From Paenibacillus tundrae (GTDB taxonomy: Bacteria; Bacillota; Bacilli; Paenibacillales; Paenibacillaceae), in contig NZ_CP145605.1 in NCBI RefSeq assembly GCF_036884255.1, positions 3,162,001 to 3,226,000 on the forward strand: 64,000 nt of DNA. Direction: 5' to 3'. Positions 17,885 to 26,808 of this stretch are shown piece after piece; the first letter of the stretch is position 1, and each line of letters opens with the position of its first letter. Made by a program: the position numbers and the translations under genes. Below the pieces are notes generated by a model that did not search any database, had not been told where the DNA came from, and worked only from the letters and a program-made list of their open reading frames with translations.

Positions 17885-18814
17885 CTATTCCAAACCTGCA
17901 ATTTGTTCTTTTAATTTGTTTGCGGAAGCCTGGAAGGCGATTTTTTCTTTTTCGTTCAATGGCAGTGGTAGGATCTCGCGTACACCGTGACGATCTACGA
18001 CACACGGAACACCAAGATAGACATCAGATACGCCATTGTAATCTTCAAGCAACGTAGATACATTCAGGACAGAGCCTTCATTTCCGAGGATTGCTGCAAC
18101 GATACGATCAAGTGCTAGCGCGATTGCATAAGAAGTGGCACCTTTGGCATTAATAATCTCATAGGCAGCATTCTTGGTGCGATCAAAGATATCCTCTTGT
18201 GTTTCTTCATCCAGCTCTAGATTTGTTCCTGCAACGTTGGCAAGACTCCAAACAGGTACTTCGGAATCCCCATGCTCCCCGATAATATGGGCGTGAATGC
18301 TGCGCGGATCAATGCCTTTATTCTTACCAATCAGGTAACGGAACCGTGCACTATCCAGCAATGTTCCTGATCCAATAACACGGGACGCAGGCCAGCCGCT
18401 TTGTTTCCATGACGTGTAGGAGAGGATATCTACAGGATTAGTAGCAATCAACAAAATACCATGAGAATTAACGGCTGTAATCTTCTCAATAATCTCTTTG
18501 AAAATGCTTGCATTTTTCTTCAGCAGATCGATGCGTGTCTCGCCAGGCTTCTGGGATGCGCCCGCTGTTATGATAATAATGTCAGCATCTTTGCAATCCG
18601 AATAATCGCCAGCCCATACTTTTACGCCCCCGGTAAAAGGAAGACCGTGGTTCATATCGAGCATCTCGCCTGTAGCTTTGTCATGATTCACATCCACAAA
18701 TACCAACTCGGATGAGCGCTGTCTTAACATCAGCGTGTATCCCGTTGTTGTTCCTACCGCACCCATGCCTACAATAACGACACGACTCGGTTTAAGGTTC
18801 GTACTATTTGCCAT
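17885..18814 (-). CDS. ldh: L-lactate dehydrogenase
   Basis: A 309-residue NAD-dependent dehydrogenase converting pyruvate and NADH to L-lactate in the cytoplasm. It has a Rossmann motif GMGAVGTTTG (residues 16-25), Asp41 for NAD specificity, the active-site loop with Gln88 (the lactate- versus malate-discriminating position) and Arg94 in SQKPGETR, NPVDIL, and the catalytic His181 in IIGEHGDSE. Length matches LDH. AAGGAGAGG precedes the ATG. It is monocistronic with a strong terminator. An ATTTCG-T-CGAAAT palindrome lies about 110 bases upstream, but it does not match the Rex consensus and its role is unknown. Confidence 0.94.
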   Translation of the reverse strand: MANSTNLKPSRVVIVGMGAVGTTTGYTLMLRQRSSELVFVDVNHDKATGEMLDMNHGLPFTGGVKVWAGDYSDCKDADIIIITAGASQKPGETRIDLLKKNASIFKEIIEKITAVNSHGILLIATNPVDILSYTSWKQSGWPASRVIGSGTLLDSARFRYLIGKNKGIDPRSIHAHIIGEHGDSEVPVWSLANVAGTNLELDEETQEDIFDRTKNAAYEIINAKGATSYAIALALDRIVAAILGNEGSVLNVSTLLEDYNGVSDVYLGVPCVVDRHGVREILPLPLNEKEKIAFQASANKLKEQIAGLE

Positions 18815-19136
18815 GTTTATATCCTCTCCTTTTTGGGTGTACTTCCATCCATATTAAGGGATATCTTCCGGAAAAGCGAGGGATGTCTATAAACTTTTTC
18901 ACACGAGATGTCTTTTTTAGAAATATTTCGTCGAAATAACTCGTGGTACGGAGCACATCAAAATCAGATAATGGATTTCATTCAGTTAACATAGGGTCTA
19001 ACGTCATATAACACGTAGGAGCCTTTTCGACAAGATCTGTGGTAAAATGGGTAAAGTGGAATGGTGATGAATCGTAAAAAGACCCGAATAGATAGGCATG
19101 CACGCCTGCTTGTGGGATAAAGAGAGGTGAAACCAC
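18815..19136. promoter_or_regulatory. divergent intergenic region between ldh and the Asp-box lipoprotein gene
   Basis: No gene is seen. The region should contain the two divergent promoters. The only clear structure is a perfect 13-base palindrome, ATTTCGTCGAAAT, at 18925-18937. No Rex-type TTGTGA...TCACAA site was found. Confidence 0.35.
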
Positions 19137-20414
19137 TTGCGTTTGCATTGGATTAGGATCGTGCAGACAGTATTGCTGACCATAGGCTTAGCAGCAATAC
19201 TCGCAGCCTGCACTGATTCAGAAGTAGCACCGGTGGCACAGCCACCTCAGGAAACGGATGAGACGGGAAATACCGGACAAACCCTAACCGTTGTTCCCCC
19301 AGTTAACAGTACAGAAGCGGCTGAGATGGCCAAGTATCAAATTCAGACTCGCTTGACCGATTTTCAGCTCCTGAATTCGAATGGTGGTTTGGCATGGGGA
19401 GTAACAAGAAATGCACTACGATTGTATTATACGCAGGATGAAGGAGTCACCTGGACGAATATTTCTCCTTCAGAGAATGTGCAATTTCCAGCCAATCCAC
19501 AGTACGGCCAAAGTATATATTTTGTAGACCGTACACACGGATGGATCGTTCGTGAAGGCATGGGTGGAACGGATACTATTGTGCTTCGTACCAACAACGG
19601 TGGGGCAAGCTGGAGCTTATCCTCGTTATCTAAGACGGATAAGGTAACGGCAATTTCTTTTGTTTCTCCGGAAAAAGGATGGATTCTCACTACGGTAGAT
19701 ACCTCAATTGGTAAACAGGACAAAAAGTTGTATGTTACCGAGGATGGCGGAACTACCTGGAGACCGATGTCTGAGAGTGATAATGACGAACAGACTGGAT
19801 TAGGAGAGATTCCTACACGTGGATATACAACAGGATTAACGTTTTCGGATGCGAATCATGGATTCTTGACTGCCCTTGATTTTGGGACACCGAAGTTATA
19901 CGTTACGACGAATGGTGGAGAAGATTGGAAGGTGGGTGCTTCGTTCTTCGATCGTGATAAATTCAGTGGATGTGGCAACTTTGGCATCAACTCGCCCCAA
20001 TTTTTCGGACGAGAAGCCAAAGGAGCTTGGATGCCATTGTCCTGTTCGACGGGAGATCGTACCAAGTTCAATGGATTTTTCACAGACGACGGTGGAAAGA
20101 GCTGGAGCTTGTCTACGTTCTCTCTCAATAAGCAGACAGGTCTGAATCGTAACCTTGCACCTACGTTTCTTAACGCTAACGATGGATGGACGATACATGA
20201 AGGTATAACCTACCATACAGAAGATGGAGGGAAGACCTGGAGCGCACTTCCGAGAAGTAAAGTATTCGATCAGATTCAGGAAGACTATCCGGAGATCGTG
20301 AAGATGCAGATGGTATCAACGAAGTTGGGGTGGGTGCTGGTGGAGAATACGGATACCAAACGATCCTTATTGTTGCAAACAGAAGATGGTGGCGTTCGCT
20401 GGAAGGTACTATAA
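19137..20414 (+). CDS. lipoprotein with seven Asp-box (BNR-like) repeats
   Basis: A 425-residue secreted lipoprotein. The N-terminal hydrophobic segment ends in a lipobox, LAAC, with Cys25 as the lipidated residue. Seven Asp-box motifs of the form S/T-x-D/N-x-G-x-x-W follow: TQDEGVTW, TNNGGASW, TEDGGTTW, TTNGGEDW, TDDGGKSW, TEDGGKTW and TEDGGVRW. That pattern predicts a seven-bladed beta-propeller like the Ycf48/sortilin/BNR group. The acidic residues of sialidases are not seen, so it is unlikely to be a sialidase; a binding or assembly role outside the membrane is more plausible. It starts with TTG behind AGAGGTGA. Confidence 0.82.
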   Translation: MRLHWIRIVQTVLLTIGLAAILAACTDSEVAPVAQPPQETDETGNTGQTLTVVPPVNSTEAAEMAKYQIQTRLTDFQLLNSNGGLAWGVTRNALRLYYTQDEGVTWTNISPSENVQFPANPQYGQSIYFVDRTHGWIVREGMGGTDTIVLRTNNGGASWSLSSLSKTDKVTAISFVSPEKGWILTTVDTSIGKQDKKLYVTEDGGTTWRPMSESDNDEQTGLGEIPTRGYTTGLTFSDANHGFLTALDFGTPKLYVTTNGGEDWKVGASFFDRDKFSGCGNFGINSPQFFGREAKGAWMPLSCSTGDRTKFNGFFTDDGGKSWSLSTFSLNKQTGLNRNLAPTFLNANDGWTIHEGITYHTEDGGKTWSALPRSKVFDQIQEDYPEIVKMQMVSTKLGWVLVENTDTKRSLLLQTEDGGVRWKVL

Positions 20415-20441
20415 TCACCAGGTATAACGCATATTGCAAGA

Positions 20442-20469
20442 AGGAAACCTATGGGTTTCTTTTCTTTTT
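20442..20469 (+). terminator. rho-independent terminator
   Basis: GAAACC-TATG-GGTTTC stem followed by TTTTCTTTTT. Confidence 0.8.
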
Positions 20470-20549
20470 AGATACTTTGTGAAATAAATCACAAAATAAA
20501 TGTTCAAAGGATGGTATATTGAATTCAAGAAGAGATGGGAGTGATGAAG

Positions 20550-20759
20550 ATGAGAACAAACGAACAAACTCAATTCACGCAGGCGGACGAATTAACCAGA
20601 TACATGCTTCACTTATGCTACACTTGTGATGATGCCAATCGTTGCACAACCGAAGAAGCCGTGAAAGCTTGTATGGCAAATAACGCACAGACAGACCAGC
20701 CAGAACCCGCTGAGGGTGCAGACGTAACTCGTGGATTTATGGACATGATGTACGCCTAG
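20550..20759 (+). CDS. small Cys-rich hypothetical protein
   Basis: A 69-residue acidic protein with four cysteines in CYTCDDANRC and EEAVKAC, a spacing that could bind a metal such as zinc or form disulphides. There is no signal peptide. The frame is open from an ATG at 20535, but GGGAG lies eight bases before the ATG at 20550, which is preferred. It is flanked by terminators, so it is a single-gene transcript. Function is unknown. Confidence 0.6.
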   Translation: MRTNEQTQFTQADELTRYMLHLCYTCDDANRCTTEEAVKACMANNAQTDQPEPAEGADVTRGFMDMMYA

Positions 20760-20817
20760 GCAACAGTAAGCTTGGAATAACAATCAAACATTCAGTCTAG
20801 ATCACAAATTTCAACCG

Positions 20818-20848
20818 GAACGCTCCTTATGAGGGCGTTTCTTTTTTT
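20818..20848 (+). terminator. rho-independent terminator
   Basis: AACGCTC pairs with GGGCGTT (one G-U) followed by TCTTTTTTT. Confidence 0.82.
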
Positions 20849-20990
20849 GGTGGGAAAGGTTATTTTATCCTTCTGTGTACTTCGCAAATAAAACGGTATG
20901 CGTTATCATGTAGATACTGAACGTTTAAATTGTCATAGAGAGAGTAATGGATTACAGGTAATTGCATTTGGGAGGGGAGGCTGAACTGCA

Positions 20991-21554
20991 ATGGAGCTCA
21001 TATTTATTCGTCATGGGCATGGGGAACATCTTAATGACTATCCTAATCAACTAAATAAGATCCATCCAGGACTTACGGAATTAGGTGAGATGCAGGTAAG
21101 TAAACTACGAAATGAATTAAGTTTTGATTCGGATGACGTAATCCTTGTAAGTCCGACCAAAAGGACGATTGAAACCGCTCTAATGTTAGCTGGTAATCAC
21201 AATATCATTGTTACACCTCTAATTGGCCCGAGAATGTTTCCACAAAACTTAGAATTTCCATTTTTGAAGTGCGATTATATATATTCGAAGCAAGATATTC
21301 GTAGTCAATATAACAAATTAACCTTTCTCGATTTCGATTTAGACTGCTGGAATGAAGGGATTAATAGAATGGATGAAAATTTATTTGAACAGTTTGGGAA
21401 ACAATTATTAAGCTGGATGGAAAAGAACGATAAAAGATATTACATCATATCTCATGATGGAACCATAATTAATTATCGAATACTTTTTGGAGAAGCCGGA
21501 CTGACAAGATCAGATTTTCTGGGAGAAGCAGGAGTTTACAAGATGACCCTATAG
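20991..21554 (+). CDS. histidine phosphatase superfamily protein
   Basis: A 187-residue protein of the phosphoglycerate-mutase-like fold. The phospho-accepting His is in FIRHGHGEH at residues 6-14, the second arginine is in SPTKRTIETA, and the second catalytic His is in YIISHDGT near residue 155. The substrate is not evident. GGGAGGGGAGG precedes the ATG. It is the first gene of a long same-strand run of small accessory genes. Codon use is more AT-rich than in the housekeeping genes around it, by eye. Confidence 0.83.
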   Translation: MELIFIRHGHGEHLNDYPNQLNKIHPGLTELGEMQVSKLRNELSFDSDDVILVSPTKRTIETALMLAGNHNIIVTPLIGPRMFPQNLEFPFLKCDYIYSKQDIRSQYNKLTFLDFDLDCWNEGINRMDENLFEQFGKQLLSWMEKNDKRYYIISHDGTIINYRILFGEAGLTRSDFLGEAGVYKMTL

Positions 21555-21650
21555 TAAATTGGAGAACTAATTAAAGATTTAAGGAACGAATACTAAAAAG
21601 GCTTGTATAAATAACTCTGAAAGCTTAAACGATCATGGAGGGATTCAATC

Positions 21651-22046
21651 GTGGAACATGGGAGAATATTGGGGATCGCATACAATGTAGTACCTGTATC
21701 TAACCTGGAGAGATCAGCGGAATGGTTTGTTCGACATTTTGGATTCAACATTAGAAATCGGAGAGAAGGTTACTTAAGTTTGTTCAGAGATAATAGGCCA
21801 ATTCTGGATCTCATACAGAGTGATAATGAAACAAGAGCTGTATTTGAAATAAATAACAAGAAGAGATGGGTCATCACCTTTTTTACCAATGATATAGCAT
21901 CTTTACATAGATATTTGATCTCAGAAGGTGTGAATGTGGGAAGTATTAGTGATGAAGGTCAATATGGTAAATTCTTTGTTCTAGAAGATCTAGACGGTAA
22001 TGTATTCGATGTCTGGGAGCACAATGACTGTGAACTGATTTATTGA
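21651..22046 (+). CDS. VOC-family (glyoxalase/bleomycin resistance-like) protein
   Basis: A 131-residue vicinal oxygen chelate protein. The typical beta-alpha-beta-beta-beta units are visible: VVPVSNLERSAEWFVRHFGF at the start and a second module ending KFFVLEDLDGNVFDVWEH, which carries the usual C-terminal metal-ligand Glu/His region. These proteins include glyoxalases, dioxygenases and drug-binding proteins; the specific role is unknown. The start is GTG with GGAGGG upstream. Confidence 0.8.
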   Translation: MEHGRILGIAYNVVPVSNLERSAEWFVRHFGFNIRNRREGYLSLFRDNRPILDLIQSDNETRAVFEINNKKRWVITFFTNDIASLHRYLISEGVNVGSISDEGQYGKFFVLEDLDGNVFDVWEHNDCELIY

Positions 22047-22142
22047 GCGATTACATTTCCGGAATTAAGTTGTGCAGAAGTAGATAAGCAATCCGTTAAG
22101 ACAAAGGAACTCTAGGATTGAAGAAGGGGAGCTGATGAAACC

Positions 22143-22487
22143 ATGAGGTTCAGCTACAAGAATTTTTCCTGCGATGTAGAGATTTATCATAAAGGTGATG
22201 ACTTTACTGTCAGATTCTACGACAAAAATAAAGAACAGGATGAGCATGACATGATGAATTTGGTCATTGTTGATCCTGGGTACGGCTTTCTTTGCTTGAA
22301 AAATAAAGGGGATTCAGCGTTGTTAAGCGGATTCCTAGATGAAGAAGTGTTCGTTTCGGAGGATTATGTAGATGCAGCACTTAGTATCATTGAGGATCTA
22401 AGTCCAACGTTCAAGGAGGTATGCACTCCGTATCATATTAGACTTTTCAAACAAACTAGCTTTGTTGAGTACAACGGGGAGTACTGA
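22143..22487 (+). CDS. hypothetical protein
   Basis: A 114-residue acidic soluble protein that I do not recognise. It is predicted to be beta-rich in its first half (SCDVEIYHKGDDFTVRFYDK) and helical later (YVDAALSIIEDLSPTF). GGGGAG lies about 11 bases before the ATG. It sits between the VOC and phosphotransferase genes on the same strand. An immunity-protein-like role is possible from its size and charge, but nothing specific supports it. Confidence 0.55.
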   Translation: MRFSYKNFSCDVEIYHKGDDFTVRFYDKNKEQDEHDMMNLVIVDPGYGFLCLKNKGDSALLSGFLDEEVFVSEDYVDAALSIIEDLSPTFKEVCTPYHIRLFKQTSFVEYNGEY

Positions 22488-22540
22488 AATTAACATGTTG
22501 ACTGAGCAAACCAGAGGAATTTTATCGAAAGGGTGGAAGG

Positions 22541-23323
22541 ATGAATATTCAAGAGATTCCGATAGAGATCATTCAGCAGGTTGGTGAAATTAAGAACATT
22601 ACCTTTCCTCATAAGCAAGGACATACTTCAATCGTAGTTATTTTGCATACCCCAGATAAGAAATACATCGTCAAAAAAACAGAGAGTCTCCTTTACAATG
22701 AGTGGTTGTCTGAAGAGTATGAAGCACTTCAACATCTCCGCCTGTTAGGGTTACCTATCCCGAAAGCGTATTCAATACATATGCAGAATCAAACGAAATG
22801 GCTACTAATGGATCACATAGAGGGGATAACGCTCAGAGAATATCTAGCTAAAGAACCTGATCCTAAAGATAAAGAAAGGGCGATAGGTAACTTTGCGCGT
22901 TGTCTCAAGCAGATTCATGAAAGCCCATGTCCTACGGTATATATGAAGAGGGATACGACTTGGTTAGATCGCATGTTATTAAAAGCTAATTATAATCTAC
23001 AGAATTTTGTAGTTGACGGTACAGAAGCGCTTCTTCAACGGATTCAAGAAATAAGGCCAGCACCAATAACCAATACGTTAATTCATGGTGATTTTACGAT
23101 AGACAATGTGTTAGTTCATGATGGTAGTATTGTCGGTGTAATTGACTGGTCAGGCGCTGCCTACGGCGATCCTAGATATGATGTTGCATTAGCGATTAGA
23201 CCGAAACATAACGCTTTCGAAGATGAGAGAGATAAGGAAGTATTTTATCACGCATATGGCAAGCTGAGATTAACGGATGAAGAGTATGACTACTTTGAAG
23301 ACGGTCTATATAACTTCTTCTAA
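22541..23323 (+). CDS. aminoglycoside phosphotransferase-like kinase (APH family)
   Basis: A 260-residue protein-kinase-like fold enzyme. The catalytic loop is HGDFTIDNV (Asp184 base, Asn189) and the metal-binding loop is VIDWSGAAYGD (Asp202). The N-lobe Lys is in KYIVKKTES. APH-family members phosphorylate antibiotics, choline, homoserine or sugars, so resistance cannot be claimed without testing. GGGTGG precedes the ATG. It is part of the accessory run at 21-31 kb. Confidence 0.85.
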   Translation: MNIQEIPIEIIQQVGEIKNITFPHKQGHTSIVVILHTPDKKYIVKKTESLLYNEWLSEEYEALQHLRLLGLPIPKAYSIHMQNQTKWLLMDHIEGITLREYLAKEPDPKDKERAIGNFARCLKQIHESPCPTVYMKRDTTWLDRMLLKANYNLQNFVVDGTEALLQRIQEIRPAPITNTLIHGDFTIDNVLVHDGSIVGVIDWSGAAYGDPRYDVALAIRPKHNAFEDERDKEVFYHAYGKLRLTDEEYDYFEDGLYNFF

Positions 23324-23458
23324 TATACTATTTACGGGAAGAATTCATGGTAGATAACTTAGGATAAGTGTCGTTTCGGAATTGCAAATAACCCCATTTT
23401 GCGCATAGGATGTCAATATAATTAAATAAGCAGGAATGGAAATGTAAGGAGTGTCTAC

Positions 23459-23926
23459 ATGCAATACATCGTAAGGAATGCTAATGTGAACGATATGGAT
23501 GGACTTTGCTCTATTCGGAACAATAAAGGGCTTTTCACGAGATATTTTACACAGCAAGAGAAACAAGAGGCAATACTAGTCGTTGCTGCAACAGATCATA
23601 TCATATTAGGATTCGGTGTTCTAAAATTAAGAGGCGAATCGGCTCCGAAATTAAGTGATCTATATGTTAAAGAGACGTATCGCGGGAACGGCATAGGATC
23701 AGCGTTGATAACGTATAGAGAATGTCTTGCGAAGCAGCGAGGTTGTACAGAAATGTACGTGAGTGTTGATCCTATTGAAAATCCCAAAATGATTAAACTT
23801 ATTACTCATCACGGATATCATGCTATTTCAGCACCGTACTCCAAAGACGCTATTTATTTCAACGAAGATGGTACTAGCTACGACAAGACGTACAGCAGGA
23901 TAGATATGAAAAAATTACTGAGCTAA
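23459..23926 (+). CDS. GNAT-family N-acetyltransferase
   Basis: A 155-residue acetyltransferase. Motif A, the acetyl-CoA pyrophosphate loop, is RGNGIGSALI following LYVKETY, and motif B is in the later MYVSVDPIENPKMIKL segment. It would use acetyl-CoA to acetylate an amine; the substrate is unknown. An AAGGAG site precedes the ATG. It directly abuts a short remnant-like frame downstream. Confidence 0.82.
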   Translation: MQYIVRNANVNDMDGLCSIRNNKGLFTRYFTQQEKQEAILVVAATDHIILGFGVLKLRGESAPKLSDLYVKETYRGNGIGSALITYRECLAKQRGCTEMYVSVDPIENPKMIKLITHHGYHAISAPYSKDAIYFNEDGTSYDKTYSRIDMKKLLS

Positions 23927-23927
23927 T

Positions 23928-24152
23928 GTGGCTTGGTCGAGATTGGAAGATCAACAGATCCCCGAAAAGGATCAAGGTAATAAAGAACAGATTACAGCTA
24001 ATTTCAGAAATATCGAACAAGGTGAATTTTACGAGCAAGGTGAACACGAAGGGTATATAGAATATGAGAAAGAGGCAGGAGCAAAATCATTTTTTCAAAT
24101 GATTAAAGATGAGAACAACATATGGAAAGTAGCATTTATGCCGTTACAGTAG
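23928..24152 (+). CDS. short acidic frame, possible gene remnant
   Basis: A 74-residue frame beginning with GTG one base after the stop of the acetyltransferase gene, with no usable ribosome binding site of its own. The sequence is very acidic and ends NNIWKVAFMPLQ, which looks like the C-terminal strand of a longer domain. It may be the 3' remnant of a lost gene rather than a functional gene. No family recognised. Confidence 0.35.
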   Translation: MAWSRLEDQQIPEKDQGNKEQITANFRNIEQGEFYEQGEHEGYIEYEKEAGAKSFFQMIKDENNIWKVAFMPLQ

Positions 24153-24174
24153 AGTAAATAGGATGGGATGATTT

Positions 24175-25251
24175 ATGGAGATCGTAACATCACGGATGGA
24201 TCACATCCGTACACTTGTGAATGAAATGATATTTAATATGGATAGTCCTGTTCAACGACATCAAGCTTCGGTACACCTTTATGGGGTGTCGTCATATGCG
24301 TCGATTCTTGCACTAAAGAGAGGACTAGAGCCTGAGATTAGTGCAATCGTAGGCTTGCTCCACCAATTTTATTATTACAAAACGAGAATTGCTCATTACC
24401 CTGGCGTGAATAGTGCTGAGACTGTAAGACCTATATTAAGAGACTTGCAGATCTTCTCTAAGGAAGAGCAGCGCCGCATTCTACGAGCGATATTCTACCA
24501 AGATCACCTCATGCAGGTTCATGACCCTTATGATGAAATCATCAAAGATGCTGTTATCGTTCATCAGTATGTCCAACATATTGACCAACCTGTATCGCCG
24601 TCCTCTGCACCAAGGCTTGTAAATACGCTTAATGAACTATCCATTTCAATCAATCATATAGATGTAGATGAGATGACTACTACGGATAGCTGTATTCACT
24701 GCAATATCATTGATAAACGTCAAGAGTTAGCCAATATAGCGGAAGAGTTAGCAGGACAAGTTATTGTTGGCATCTCGGGGGATCAACGCTATCACGAAAT
24801 TTGTCAGTATTGGCCCGATCAAGATATACATAAAGTTTTACAAGGCAATTGGTGTGCGGCGTTTGTATATCATTGCTGTATGTTAGCTGGGATTGTTCTA
24901 CCTATCCGTTACCCCAGTGGAAAATACCGTTTAGCTGGAGTTGGTGCAATGTTGGAATGGTCACAACTACCAGAAACAGGTTTTTTTCACCGTGATCAAG
25001 ATCATAACTTCAAACCTAAACGTGGGGATATCGTTATATATGAGAAACTGTTATCTGACGACTCGCATGATCATGTAGGGATTGTGCTTGAACTTGACGA
25101 TGACACTATACTAGTCGCCGAGGGGAACAAGGATAACGAGAACTGCTCTGACATAGTGAGGAGGAGCAGAAGTCATTGTATTCTAGGTTATATTCGAATC
25201 GACAATGAATATCTTTACAGTTTTAATGGCATATACGATCCTATACTTTAA
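24175..25251 (+). CDS. HD-like domain fused to a CHAP amidase domain
   Basis: A 358-residue two-domain protein. Residues about 25-165 resemble an all-helical HD-type domain, but the HD pair is replaced by His63-Gln64 (GLLHQFYYY), so it is probably inactive. Residues about 185-345 form a CHAP (NlpC/P60-like) cysteine amidohydrolase domain: Cys227 in NWCAAFVYHC, then PKRGDIVIYE, His300 in HDHVGIVLE and Asn318 in VAEGN. CHAP domains usually cleave peptidoglycan peptides, but there is no signal peptide, so it would act in the cytoplasm or need lysis. GGATGGGAT is a weak binding site. The combination is unusual. Confidence 0.72.
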   Translation: MEIVTSRMDHIRTLVNEMIFNMDSPVQRHQASVHLYGVSSYASILALKRGLEPEISAIVGLLHQFYYYKTRIAHYPGVNSAETVRPILRDLQIFSKEEQRRILRAIFYQDHLMQVHDPYDEIIKDAVIVHQYVQHIDQPVSPSSAPRLVNTLNELSISINHIDVDEMTTTDSCIHCNIIDKRQELANIAEELAGQVIVGISGDQRYHEICQYWPDQDIHKVLQGNWCAAFVYHCCMLAGIVLPIRYPSGKYRLAGVGAMLEWSQLPETGFFHRDQDHNFKPKRGDIVIYEKLLSDDSHDHVGIVLELDDDTILVAEGNKDNENCSDIVRRSRSHCILGYIRIDNEYLYSFNGIYDPIL

Positions 25252-25295
25252 TTAAAATTAACAGCAACAATTCAATCGAAGAGAGGAAGAGATGT

Positions 25296-25918
25296 ATGGT
25301 AACGATCTATGATTGGTTTGGTTAGCGCCAATCCATAATGAACATGATCTTTGGACTGATAATTTGAATGGCGAAAGCGTTACCAATAGTTACTTACAGT
25401 GTATCGTGGACTGCAACGCGTATGAGATTCCAACAATGGTTGTACATCTTCCGAGTGAAGATCATCCGTACAATACATTGGGAGTAGAGAGAGTTAAGAG
25501 AATAACAGAACAAGCGGAGCAATTTAATGTAAATGTGGCGTTTGAGAATTTAAGAAACTTTACTAATTTGTCGCAGGTACTGGATCAAGTGGATTCCAAG
25601 CGGATCGGCTTCTGTTATGACTGTGGACACCACTATCGCTATTATCCTAGCAAAGATTTGTTATCTATGTATGGTTCTAGACTAATGGCAGTACATTTAC
25701 ATGATGACAATGGAAGTTGGGAGCAACATGGGCTGCCTTTCGATGGATCCATTGATTGGTCTACAACCATGAATCAAATTGCAGATACAGGTTATACAGG
25801 TGCAACTGCATTAGAGCCTATGAACTGGGACTATGAAGAGTTGTCCATTAGAGCATTTTTGGAGAAAGCCTTTGTGAAAGCGAAACAGCTTGAAGAATTG
25901 CGATTATCTAATTCGTAA
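25296..25918 (+). pseudogene. sugar phosphate isomerase/epimerase with 5' internal deletion and frameshift
   Basis: The ATG at 25296 has GAGGAAG upstream and reads MVTIYDWFG, the usual N-terminus of a xylose-isomerase-like TIM-barrel family, then hits a stop. From 25313 another frame gives 201 residues that begin well inside the family (APIHNEHDLWTDNLNG) and continue to a normal end with metal-binding residues in CYDCGHHYRY, VHLHDDNG and ALEPMNW. About 65-70 residues expected between these parts are missing. The simplest reading is an internal deletion near 25322 that also shifted the frame. A short protein from the TTG at 25313 is possible but would lack the first barrel strands. Confidence 0.7.
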
Positions 25919-26012
25919 AAATAAAGAAATGAAGCAAATCTTAAAGCGTCATATGTATGAAAAAGTACGGTCAGATGAGCATTCTTTTCAAGAAAAACGG
26001 GGGGACAATAGG

Positions 26013-26759
26013 TTGAATAAGCAGAGTGTACACCAAACGAACACTTTATATTGGGATACCCAAGCAAATGACTTTTTAAAAGCAATCGTACTTCCGCTAT
26101 ATGGAGCATTTGTATCGGAAGAAAAACATCAGCTATTCGGAGATGTCTCTGGCAAAAAGCTGTTAGAAATAGGCTGTGGCAATGGCCAATCGTTGCAGTA
26201 TCACGGAGAGCGCCAAGCGGCTGAGCTATGGGGAATGGATATTTCTAAGAATCAAATTGAAAAGGCGGAGCAGCATCTAACAGCATGTGGTCTTTCAGCA
26301 ACATTAATCTGTTCTCCGATGGAAGAAGAATGTGGCGTACCTATCGACTATTTCGACATCGTTTATTCGATCTATGCAATAGGCTGGACAACCGACCTTG
26401 AAGGTACCTTCAAGAGAATTGCTTCGTATTTAAGAAAAGACGGAGTATTCATTTTTAGTTGGTCTCACCCTTTACATAGATGTATAGTTCATGAAAATGA
26501 TAGATTCGTATTGAACAAGCCCTATCATGATGAATCCTGGTATTTGGTCAATCCCGATGATGTTCAAGGCGAATTAACCTTATCTGATCGCACGCTTTCC
26601 ACTTACATCAATGCGCTCGCTACAGCAGGGTTTGTCATTGAGCAAATGATCGAAGAAACGGATCAAGAAATCCTTCAACAGCACGCTGAAGACAATAATC
26701 TCGCAAAAAGAGCAACGATGATTCCAGTCACCTTTGTAATCAAGGCCAGAAAACTATGA
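26013..26759 (+). CDS. class I SAM-dependent methyltransferase
   Basis: A 248-residue methyltransferase. Motif I is LLEIGCGNGQSL, followed by an acidic residue in WGMDISKNQIEKA and DIVYSIYAIGW after motif II. The frame is open from an ATG at 25890 that overlaps the previous gene, but the TTG at 26013 has a GGGGGGA site eight bases before it and fits the family start. Substrate unknown. It belongs to the accessory run of single-enzyme genes. Confidence 0.82.
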   Translation: MNKQSVHQTNTLYWDTQANDFLKAIVLPLYGAFVSEEKHQLFGDVSGKKLLEIGCGNGQSLQYHGERQAAELWGMDISKNQIEKAEQHLTACGLSATLICSPMEEECGVPIDYFDIVYSIYAIGWTTDLEGTFKRIASYLRKDGVFIFSWSHPLHRCIVHENDRFVLNKPYHDESWYLVNPDDVQGELTLSDRTLSTYINALATAGFVIEQMIEETDQEILQQHAEDNNLAKRATMIPVTFVIKARKL

Positions 26760-26808
26760 AAGATAGGTATGTTAGATGTATACCTTATGCAAAGGAGCAA
26801 GTTAGAAA

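Noticed and set aside
18815..18960. Rex-type redox operator upstream of ldh
   Set aside because: The palindrome there (ATTTCGTCGAAAT) does not match the Rex consensus.
22541..23323. Aminoglycoside resistance gene
   Set aside because: Kinase motifs are present, but the family has many non-resistance members, so only a family-level call is supported.
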